Assembly (NCBI GenBank): GCA_017941505.1
Contig: JAGAWH010000124.1
Location: 1-6,688, forward strand
DNA: 6,688 bases
Source of the DNA: Faecalicoccus sp.
GTDB taxonomy: Bacteria > Bacillota_I > Bacilli_A > Erysipelotrichales > Erysipelotrichaceae
Direction of reading: 5' to 3'
Part shown: positions 1 to 5,697 of the stretch, in pieces
How positions within the stretch are numbered: position 1 is the stretch's first letter
How the letters are laid out: each line of letters starts with the position of its first letter
Notes under the pieces: model-generated
The model's database searches: none
Told to the model about the DNA's origin: nothing
What the model saw: only the letters and a program-made list of their open reading frames with translations
Program-made: the position numbers and the translations under genes

Positions 1-48
1 CCTGCGGTTGGACTTTCACCAACTAGAGATGTGCCATGCCCGACACAC
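1..48 (-). mobile_element. 5' end of a group IIC intron (partial, runs off window)
   Basis: Read on the minus strand from position 48, the sequence starts GTGTGTCGGGCATGG. This fits the group II 5' consensus GTGYG and, from memory, closely matches the start of bacterial group IIC introns such as the Oceanobacillus iheyensis intron (GTGTGCCCGGCATGG), with the same 10-nt spacing from GTGTG to CATGG. About 25 nt in, the minus strand forms a small domain I-type hairpin, GTTGG (23-19), loop TGAAAGT (18-12), CCAAC (11-7), equivalent to the GGGTGAGAGTCCC element of known IIC introns. The proposed 5' splice boundary is between 49 and 48. The rest of the ribozyme and any reverse transcriptase/maturase gene would lie beyond position 1 and cannot be seen. 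The position right after an intrinsic terminator is the classical IIC target. A degenerate fragment is possible, since only 48 nt are visible. Confidence 0.72.
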
Positions 49-79
49 AGAAAAAGAACCAAGATCAAATCTCAGTTCT
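49..79 (-). terminator. Intrinsic terminator of the isomerase-ROK gene
   Basis: On the minus strand the 5' arm AGAACTGAGAT (79-69) pairs along all 11 positions, with two G-T wobbles, with ATCTTGGTTCT (65-55) across a 3-nt TTG loop. A T tract (TTTTTCT, 55-49) follows. The hairpin begins 8 nt after the stop codon of the fused isomerase-ROK gene. It also appears to be the 5' exon target of the group IIC intron that starts at position 48. Confidence 0.88.
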
Positions 80-87
80 ATCAAGTC

Positions 88-1938
88 TTATAAATTGGCA
101 GCACCAATCATGCCTGCCTGGTTACCCAGTTTTGCGACCGCAATGGTCGGAACCATTCCCTGTACACCGCCAAATGATTCTTTTTCTACGATTTCCTGTA
201 AATGTTCCAACATATCATCGGCATATTCAGAAATCTTACCACCTAAGATGACAAGCTTTGGACGGAACATGTTTACCAGGTTGACAATACCGGTTCCTAA
301 CATGTCTTCGTATTGTTCCACAACTTCCTGCATGTCGATATTACCTCTCTGTGCCTTGCGGAAAATATCCGGAAGCGGTACTTCTTTTCCGGCAGCCTGG
401 GAAGCTGCTCTTAAAAGTGCCGGTACAGATGCATAAGCTTCCAAACATCCCTTTCTTCCGCAGGTACATAAGCGGCCGTTCTGGCGGATGACCATATGAC
501 CGAATTCACTGCCACCTAACATACCACCCTCAAAGACTTCACCGTTGAAGATGATACCGCCGCCTACACCGTTACCGAGTGTAAACATAACTACATCACT
601 GTAATTGACACCGGCTCCGGCAACCGCTTCACCAAGGGCTGCACAATCGGCATCGTTGGCAATACGCACCGGACATGGGATTACGCGTCCCATCTGTTTG
701 CGAATCGGAACATTGCTCCAGCGGATATTGTTGGAATAGATAACGGTTCCCTTTTTACGGTCAATCGTTCCCGGCACACCAACACCCACTCCGATACACT
801 GGTCCAGAGGAATGTTGTTCTTGGCAAGTAAATCAAGAGTATTCTGGGCAATTTCATCCAAAAGATCTAATGGGTCTCTGGAGCTATCCATTGGATAGAC
901 TTCCTGATCCAGGATTTTTTGATCCGGACTGACAAGTCCAATCTGAATCTCAGAAGAACCGATGATAACACCGACACGAATCGGGTCATCCTTTTCGCGA
1001 ATGGTTGTAAGAAGGGCATCACATGATCCTTCAATTTCCCAGTTTCCGCTGTCAGCCGTTAAAAGAATGCTGTCACCTTTTTTATAGGTTACGCTTTCTC
1101 CCTTGGAAGAAATCGTACCTTCACCATCCAGGATCAAAATACTTAAGAATGACTCTTCACTGACAGTTCCCTGCATACGGTTCATCAGTTTTCCATCAAG
1201 GTCTAACTTATCTACCGTAAAGTAATCGCAATCCGCAATATGCGGGTATCCCTGTCCCTTTTTCTTTAAAGGAATGCGGTTGGTTACATCGAGTGCCTTT
1301 TCAATATGTAAATCACGAAGATTTCCATTCTTATCCTTACGTCCGTAGTCATAGATACGATATGTAACATTGGAATTCTGCTGGATCTCGGCAATGAGAA
1401 TACCGGCACCGATCGCATGTAATGTACCGGATTCAATAAACAGAACATCGCCTGTCTGCACCGGTACGGCATTTAATACCTCTAATAAGGTATTGTCTTT
1501 AATTCTCTGGGCAAACTCCTCCTTAGATATCTCTTCTTTAAAGCCATAATATAGGAAGGAGCCCGGCTGGGCATCCAGGACATACCACATCTCTGTTTTG
1601 CCGTATTGCCCTTCGTTTTTCAGGGCATATCCATTATCAGGATGAACCTGAATCGATAAAGCCTGTCTCGCATCAATATATTTGACAAGAATCGGAAATT
1701 CACGGAAGCGGCGGCAATGCGTTCCGAGTACTTCAAGGCCTTCTGCCTCTAAATATTCCGGCAATGTCTTTCCTGCATACGGTCCGTTTGTGATAATAGA
1801 TGGTCCATCCGGATGTGAGGAAAGCTCCCATGCCTCCGCTAATATGTCGCCATCATATTCAATGCCAAATTCATCAACGAGTCTGTGTCCGCCCCATAAA
1901 TAATCTTTGAGAGCAGGTTTTAATTTTAAGATAGCCAT
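88..1938 (-). CDS. Fusion: mannose-6-phosphate isomerase (class I) + ROK kinase-like domain
   Basis: This 616-residue protein has two domains. Residues 1 to about 315 form a full-length, Bacillus-type class I mannose-6-phosphate isomerase (fructose-6-P to mannose-6-P, cytosolic, zinc-dependent). The metal-site motifs are present: IQVHP (Q97, H99), KTEMWY (E116) and SGTLHAIG (H174), with EIQQNSNVTYRIYDYGR ending in the active-site arginine region (about 184-200). Residues about 320-616 form a ROK-family domain. It has the catalytic aspartate in ANDAD (D429), the phosphate-2 loop LGNGVGGG (454-461), and the zinc site H481 with CTCGRKGC (C491, C493, C498), followed by E500. The N-terminal ROK phosphate loop DxGGT is replaced by IIGSS (325-329), so kinase activity is doubtful. 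The start is ATG at 1938 with GGGAGGAG 6 nt upstream. The gene is probably a single unit, with its own terminator. The ROK half could be a kinase, a sugar sensor or a structural relic; the isomerase call is firm. Confidence 0.92.
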   Translation of the reverse strand: MAILKLKPALKDYLWGGHRLVDEFGIEYDGDILAEAWELSSHPDGPSIITNGPYAGKTLPEYLEAEGLEVLGTHCRRFREFPILVKYIDARQALSIQVHPDNGYALKNEGQYGKTEMWYVLDAQPGSFLYYGFKEEISKEEFAQRIKDNTLLEVLNAVPVQTGDVLFIESGTLHAIGAGILIAEIQQNSNVTYRIYDYGRKDKNGNLRDLHIEKALDVTNRIPLKKKGQGYPHIADCDYFTVDKLDLDGKLMNRMQGTVSEESFLSILILDGEGTISSKGESVTYKKGDSILLTADSGNWEIEGSCDALLTTIREKDDPIRVGVIIGSSEIQIGLVSPDQKILDQEVYPMDSSRDPLDLLDEIAQNTLDLLAKNNIPLDQCIGVGVGVPGTIDRKKGTVIYSNNIRWSNVPIRKQMGRVIPCPVRIANDADCAALGEAVAGAGVNYSDVVMFTLGNGVGGGIIFNGEVFEGGMLGGSEFGHMVIRQNGRLCTCGRKGCLEAYASVPALLRAASQAAGKEVPLPDIFRKAQRGNIDMQEVVEQYEDMLGTGIVNLVNMFRPKLVILGGKISEYADDMLEHLQEIVEKESFGGVQGMVPTIAVAKLGNQAGMIGAANL

Positions 1939-1941
1939 ATT

Positions 1942-1950
1942 ACTCCTCCC
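1942..1950 (-). promoter_or_regulatory. Strong ribosome binding site
   Basis: GGGAGGAGT on the minus strand, with the core about 6 nt before ATG at 1938. It fixes the start of the isomerase-ROK gene. Confidence 0.85.
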
Positions 1951-1984
1951 ATTAGTGTATTTGTGTGTAACTTACTATATAAAA

Positions 1985-1993
1985 ATTCTATCA
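1985..1993 (-). promoter_or_regulatory. Possible extended -10 promoter for the isomerase-ROK gene
   Basis: Minus-strand TGATAGAAT reads as an extended -10 (TG-N-TAGAAT, 5 of 6 to TATAAT), which would give a leader of about 40 nt before ATG 1938. No convincing -35 is found at 16-18 nt upstream, as is allowed for extended -10 promoters. A second weak box, TATAGT, lies at 1979-1974. No terminator is visible between the zinc-ribbon gene and this one, so read-through from upstream is also possible. Confidence 0.35.
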
Positions 1994-2028
1994 TTGTTCT
2001 ATTTTTAAAGGTATGTACATTTGTCACA

Positions 2029-3261
2029 TCATTCGGTATGAGATATCGTATGATACATCTTTGCCCTTGGAATATCGATATTCTTTTTCTTGGGAGCATG
2101 CTCATTATGTATTCGAAGCATGCTTAAATACATTCCTAACACAAACAATCCCCCAAAGATAAATAATAGATTTCGATCTAAGATATACATCCATATTGCC
2201 AGAATCAACGCAATCACAAGTAAGATTGTCAATCCGGCTATTTTTAATTTATCCGTTGGTAAAAGACCGACCAATTCTTCTGTCTGTCCATTGATCCCAA
2301 AAAGATAATTTTTATCCTCATAATTCACAGATAATAACCATACCGGAGCCAATACATATTGAACCGTAGCATCTTCAATCGAATACGAAAATTTATTCGG
2401 TTCGGGAAGATCGTTTTCCGTGCGTACCTTCAACTGCTGAAAAATATCTTTCTTGAAAACTCTTTCTTCGCCTAAGGCCTGAATTACAGCTTCCTGTTTA
2501 ATCGCTTTGGATACAACATCTTTGGCATGTTCTTCCATCGTTTGTGCATCCTTGTCCCATTTTTGAGCATAGAAACCGGCAAGATACGCCGAATTAAAGG
2601 AAGCCCTGCGGTTATAATCAAAAGGTCCGACACATTCCATAAAGGTATCATCCATTTTGGAAGATCCATTCTCTACAATGTTTTCATAGAGGGCACTGCC
2701 TTCTTCATGGATATGTACCGGCGCATCCCCTTTTACGGTGATAGGGCCAAACTTATTATGATCAATTACCTTTTCGGTCTTATAAATGCCGTAAAAATCA
2801 GCCGTTCCTTTTCCGGTAAACGTAAATAACCATACCGGAACATAGATTCCTTTGATTTCTTTAAGCTCGGCTGTTTTTCTAAATCCGGCAGGCGCTAATA
2901 AATCTCTTTTTAAAAATGAACTGTATAATTCCTTTGCCCGCGATTTTGTGATCTCAAAAGGAAGAATCCAATCCGGTTCATACTTTCCTGTCATCTTTCC
3001 AAGTGAAACAATTGGGTTGCCGCAATACGCACATTCATCTGCCACAGTCGTATCGGCAGTCAACACTTCTGCCCCACACGTTGGACAGTGGTAAGAAACC
3101 ATTCCATCGTTTTTATGTTTGGAGATATCATCAAAGTCCCGATATCCAAACAAGGAATATTGTCGGGAACAATAGGTACATGTAAGCATACCGGAATGGA
3201 TGTCGTATGTTAGATCACCGCCGCAACTTGGGCATATAAATGTTTTAACTGTAAAATCCAT
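2029..3261 (-). CDS. Double zinc-ribbon membrane protein (YdjG-like)
   Basis: This is a 410-residue protein of unproven function. Two four-cysteine zinc ribbons lie at the N-terminus: CPSC (C10, C13) with CTYC (C28, C31), and CPTC (C59, C62) with CAYC (C77, C80). A soluble central region (about 95-335) includes an ILPFEITKSRAKELY segment, which resembles the segment after the ribbons in Bacillus subtilis YdjG. Near the C-terminus are two predicted membrane helices (about 340-361 and 365-383), then a short basic and polar tail with KKKN. With no signal peptide, the ribbons are probably cytosolic and tethered by the C-terminal hairpin. In B. subtilis, YdjG is encoded beside a PspA homologue and an SPFH protein and is linked to membrane stress; no such neighbours are seen here. 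ATG at 3261 is the only sensible start because C10 follows closely. It has no ribosome binding site (see the promoter entry). Confidence 0.85.
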   Translation of the reverse strand: MDFTVKTFICPSCGGDLTYDIHSGMLTCTYCSRQYSLFGYRDFDDISKHKNDGMVSYHCPTCGAEVLTADTTVADECAYCGNPIVSLGKMTGKYEPDWILPFEITKSRAKELYSSFLKRDLLAPAGFRKTAELKEIKGIYVPVWLFTFTGKGTADFYGIYKTEKVIDHNKFGPITVKGDAPVHIHEEGSALYENIVENGSSKMDDTFMECVGPFDYNRRASFNSAYLAGFYAQKWDKDAQTMEEHAKDVVSKAIKQEAVIQALGEERVFKKDIFQQLKVRTENDLPEPNKFSYSIEDATVQYVLAPVWLLSVNYEDKNYLFGINGQTEELVGLLPTDKLKIAGLTILLVIALILAIWMYILDRNLLFIFGGLFVLGMYLSMLRIHNEHAPKKKNIDIPRAKMYHTISHTE

Positions 3262-3267
3262 ATTTTT

Positions 3268-3297
3268 ATTATACGCTAAATAAAAAAACTATGTAAA
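3268..3297 (-). promoter_or_regulatory. Sigma-A type promoter giving a leaderless mRNA
   Basis: On the minus strand, -35 TTTACA (3297-3292, 5 of 6 to TTGACA) is followed by an 18-nt spacer and a perfect -10 TATAAT (3273-3268). Only 6 nt (AAAAAT) separate the -10 box from ATG at 3261, so the expected start of transcription falls on or next to the A of the ATG. No Shine-Dalgarno sequence is present. The -35 box and spacer overlap the 3' arm and T tract of the upstream operon's terminator. Confidence 0.65.
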
Positions 3298-3337
3298 TCA
3301 GCTATGAGTACGCTGCTGCTGAAATACATAGTTTTTT
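3282..3337 (-). terminator. Hairpin terminator of the ABC/AhpD/VOC operon
   Basis: Minus-strand AAAAAACTATGTA (3337-3325) is perfectly complementary to TACATAGTTTTTT (3295-3283). After a 2x2 internal mismatch, an inner TCAGC/GCTGA stem (3322-3318 with 3302-3298) closes a 15-nt loop. The 3' arm runs into a T7 tract (3288-3282). The hairpin starts 1 nt after the VOC stop codon. Its near-symmetry means it could also terminate plus-strand transcripts. Confidence 0.85.
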
Positions 3338-3338
3338 G

Positions 3339-3725
3339 TTAGTAACCATAATTTGCTTCAATCACAATATCCTCAAACGTTATAGCTCTGACTTCCCCCG
3401 GTCCATCTTCACTTTGAGGTTCATATTGGATCGTATATCCATCTGACTTGAATCGAGATATAATTTCATTCAGTTTTTCTCTGGAATCAATTTTAAAACA
3501 GATATGGGCTAATCCCAATCGATTTGGATTTTTGTCAATATCTACAACTTCTGGCTTTGTCATAAGCTCAATCCAGGCCTGTCCATCCAGTTCCAAAATA
3601 TAGGAATAATACCCCTGTTCAGGATTATCAAATGTCTTTAAAACTCTGGCATCAAAATAACTTTCAAAAAAATGTCTCGCACCCTCCAGATCCTTTACAA
3701 AGATCCCTACATTTTTAAGATACAT
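3339..3725 (-). CDS. VOC-family (glyoxalase/dioxygenase fold) protein
   Basis: This 128-residue protein is the length of a single two-module VOC subunit. The βαβββ repeat is visible: VGIFVKDLEGARHFF opens module one, and LAHICFKIDSREKL opens module two. Three of the four usual metal ligands are in place: E53 (WIELMT), H74 (LAHICF) and E123 (VIEANY). The first position, normally His or another ligand, is N5 in LKNVGIF. It is therefore probably a metal-dependent isomerase, lyase or binding protein with a modified site, but the substrate cannot be read from sequence. It is the last gene of the operon. Its binding site AAGGAGGT overlaps the stop codon of the AhpD-like gene (TAAGGAGGTC), with a 13-nt gap, so translation is likely coupled. 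Classical glyoxalase I or fosfomycin resistance is not supported. Confidence 0.85.
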   Translation of the reverse strand: MYLKNVGIFVKDLEGARHFFESYFDARVLKTFDNPEQGYYSYILELDGQAWIELMTKPEVVDIDKNPNRLGLAHICFKIDSREKLNEIISRFKSDGYTIQYEPQSEDGPGEVRAITFEDIVIEANYGY

Positions 3726-3738
3726 CGCTTAGACCTCC

Positions 3739-4245
3739 TTATAAAAACTCGGAATTCACATGAAGAATATCATTAAAATAGTTATTGGCAATCATGAACA
3801 TTCCCATCGTTGTCAAAACTACCAAGCCTTCTTCACCGATTCTTTCCTTTAATTGATCAAATAATTCGGTAGGAACATGTTTTCTATCTTTTACAATGGC
3901 CCTCGCATATTGAATGACAAGTTCTTCTTCCGGTGTATATTCCACATGATTGATATCAATCCCAATGGATTCCATCCATTTTTTGTAGTAGGTAGTGCAG
4001 ACCAGACAATCATTTTCTACCGATATCGCATATTCGAAAAGATTGGCGGCGCGGGGGGATATAAATTTCTTTAATTCCGCACTGATCTCATACGATTTTC
4101 CTTCAAGTGCCCAGAATGACGGAATATTATGAAGAAGCGTTCGTTTTTCATTGGTAATAGTATGACCATCCATTAAATGTTTTTGTACTGCTTCTTTGAC
4201 TTGATCAGAAGCGTGATCTATATCTATAAGACTTACAATCGGCAT
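3739..4245 (-). CDS. AhpD-like / carboxymuconolactone decarboxylase family protein
   Basis: This 168-residue, mostly helical protein is typical in length for AhpD-fold proteins. The redox motif ExxCxxC is present in SVENDCLVCTTYYKKW (E77, C80, C83). The histidine that usually follows as CxxCxxxH is a tyrosine (Y87). The C-terminal segment FMIANNYFNDILHV (about 150-163) matches the conserved N-x-x-x-D end of the family. A thiol peroxidase or disulfide reductase role is plausible from the CxxC pair, but proton relay would differ without the histidine. The start is ATG 4245 with AAGGAGAG, whose first bases are the TAA stop of the ABC ATPase gene (9-nt gap). Lying between an ABC importer and a VOC protein, it probably acts on, or protects against, the imported compound. 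Carboxymuconolactone decarboxylase activity itself is unlikely. Confidence 0.87.
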   Translation of the reverse strand: MPIVSLIDIDHASDQVKEAVQKHLMDGHTITNEKRTLLHNIPSFWALEGKSYEISAELKKFISPRAANLFEYAISVENDCLVCTTYYKKWMESIGIDINHVEYTPEEELVIQYARAIVKDRKHVPTELFDQLKERIGEEGLVVLTTMGMFMIANNYFNDILHVNSEFL

Positions 4246-4254
4246 ATTCTCTCC

Positions 4255-5016
4255 TTATATTCCGCTTCGCTGATCGGATATCCAGGTACTGGATTTATAA
4301 ACAAATTCCTTCGTTCTTTCCATTTGCGGTCTTTCAAAAAAGTCTTTGGAATTATTTTCTTCCACTATTTCACCATTCTCTATGAAAACGACTTTGGTTG
4401 CGACCTTTTTTGCGAATTCCATCTCATGGGTTACTACAATCATTGTCATGCCATCTTCCGCAAGCTGCCGGATCACATTTAACACTTCCCCTGTCAATTC
4501 CGGATCAAGAGCAGATGTCGGCTCATCAAAGAAAACGACTTCAGGACTTGTCGCAAGGGCTCTTGCGATCGCCACCCTTTGCTGCTGTCCGCCTGAAAGC
4601 TTGGATGGATAATAATCCATCCTATCTTCCATTCCCACTCTTTTTAAGAGCGCCTTTCCGATTTGCTGAGCATCTTCCTTTTTCATCCTGCGGGCAACCT
4701 GAAGCCCTAATGTCACATTTTGCAGTGCTGTTTTATTTCCGTATAAATTAAAATTCTGAAACACAAAACCCACTTTACTTCTATATTCCAGAAGCTCTTT
4801 TCCTTTGATTCGGCTTAAGTCATACTGTTTATCGCCCAAAATTAAGGTACCGCTATCTGCCTTTGTGAGATATCCTGCACAGCGCAGCAATGTTGTTTTG
4901 CCCGATCCGCTCGGGCCCAGAATGGCGACCACATCTCCTTTTCCGACACTTAAACTGACATGATTCAGAACAATATGATTGCCGAACTTTTTATTAACAT
5001 CTTTTAGCTCCAGCAT
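4255..5016 (-). CDS. Polar amino acid ABC transporter, ATP-binding protein
   Basis: This 253-residue ATPase of the polar amino acid uptake (PAAT) type energises import by the neighbouring permease. All nucleotide-binding motifs are intact: Walker A GPSGSGKTT (34-42), Q-loop Q87 in FVFQNF, signature LSGGQQQR (140-147), Walker B VVFFDEP (D164, E165), D-loop SALD (168-171) and switch His H197 in VTHEME. The length is normal (about 240-255). The C-terminal tail of about 15 residues, KSSTWISDQRSGI, is slightly longer than the core. The start is ATG 5016, only 1 nt after the permease stop (TGAAATG), with AAGGAGA inside the end of the permease gene, so the two are translationally coupled. The best substrate guess, from the binding protein and the upstream gene, is cyst(e)ine or a related sulfur amino acid; the ATPase alone does not decide this. 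Confidence 0.95.
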   Translation of the reverse strand: MLELKDVNKKFGNHIVLNHVSLSVGKGDVVAILGPSGSGKTTLLRCAGYLTKADSGTLILGDKQYDLSRIKGKELLEYRSKVGFVFQNFNLYGNKTALQNVTLGLQVARRMKKEDAQQIGKALLKRVGMEDRMDYYPSKLSGGQQQRVAIARALATSPEVVFFDEPTSALDPELTGEVLNVIRQLAEDGMTMIVVTHEMEFAKKVATKVVFIENGEIVEENNSKDFFERPQMERTKEFVYKSSTWISDQRSGI

Positions 5017-5017
5017 T

Positions 5018-5680
5018 TCAGCGTCTCCTTTCCAACGCTGCTTCCAGTTTGCCCTGTAATACAGTTAAAACAGAGCAGAAAATCAAATATATCAAACCGG
5101 CTTCCAGATACAGCCAGAAATAATCATAGGTTCTGGCGGCAATTCTCTGGGCGGTGGCAAGTATTTCCACAAGCGCAACGCTGTATGCCAGGGATGTATC
5201 TTTCACAAGCCCAATCAGGGAATTGGACAGTGGCGGAAAAGCAGTGCGAAGAGCCTGTGGAATCACGACATACCACATCCCCTGCCAGAATGTCAGCCCA
5301 TCGCAATAACAGGCTTCCAGCTGACCTATCGGTACAGATTGAATCGCAGCCCTTACCGTTTCCGAACAATAAGCGCCTATACTCAAAGACATCACTAACC
5401 ATGCACTCGCAAAAGAATTAAATCGTATCCCAATACTGGGCAAACCGAAATAAACTATAAACAGCTGCACAATCATAGGTGTACACCGTATGATCCAGAC
5501 ATAAACTCTGACTAAGCGTTTAAGAACAGGTACTTTCGCAACCTGAGCCAGTGCAACTAAAAATGCGATAATCAATCCGGTTGAAAATGCCGTAATCGTA
5601 AGTGGTATCGTTACCTGGATACCTGCCATCAACAATTTCCAAAATGATTCTATCAGTTCATTAATAATTCTTTCATTCAT
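5018..5680 (-). CDS. Polar amino acid ABC transporter, permease protein
   Basis: This integral membrane subunit of about 220 residues is of the HisM/GlnP/TcyB type, with roughly five hydrophobic segments. The EAA-loop that docks the ATPase is recognisable as QLEACYCDGLTFWQ...VVIPQA followed by LVKDTSLAYSVALVEIL. EAA itself has become EAC, and the glycine is kept. The in-frame upstream TTG at 5686 adds two residues (giving a 222-residue product); I prefer ATG at 5680 (MNERIINEL). Neither start has a recognisable Shine-Dalgarno sequence. The 17-nt stretch after the TAA of the binding protein gene reads TAGTCACACAATTGATT, so translation probably depends on coupling to the upstream gene. The permease probably works as a homodimer, because only one permease gene is present in the operon. 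Confidence 0.93.
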   Translation of the reverse strand: MNERIINELIESFWKLLMAGIQVTIPLTITAFSTGLIIAFLVALAQVAKVPVLKRLVRVYVWIIRCTPMIVQLFIVYFGLPSIGIRFNSFASAWLVMSLSIGAYCSETVRAAIQSVPIGQLEACYCDGLTFWQGMWYVVIPQALRTAFPPLSNSLIGLVKDTSLAYSVALVEILATAQRIAARTYDYFWLYLEAGLIYLIFCSVLTVLQGKLEAALERRR

Positions 5681-5697
5681 AATCAATTGTGTGACTA

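Noticed and set aside
8..436. 142-codon open frame on the plus strand
   Set aside because: It runs opposite the ROK coding sequence and across the terminator and intron start. It has no ribosome binding site and no recognisable domain, so it is an antisense shadow.
2013..2020. 8-bp palindrome ATGTACAT in the leader of the isomerase-ROK gene
   Set aside because: It is too short and A/T-rich to call an operator, and no second copy was seen in the gap 1939-2028.
2527..2829. 100-codon plus-strand open frame inside the zinc-ribbon gene
   Set aside because: It lies wholly antisense to a gene with clear motifs, and its product has low-complexity basic composition and no family resemblance.
3262..3338. 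Riboswitch or small RNA in the gap before the zinc-ribbon gene
   Set aside because: The structure here is fully explained by a terminator hairpin plus promoter, and the predicted transcript starts at the ATG, leaving no room for a leader.
4177..4482. 101-codon plus-strand open frame across the ATPase/AhpD junction
   Set aside because: It overlaps two well-supported minus-strand genes. The aromatic-rich product is typical of reverse-complement reading, and no start signal is present.
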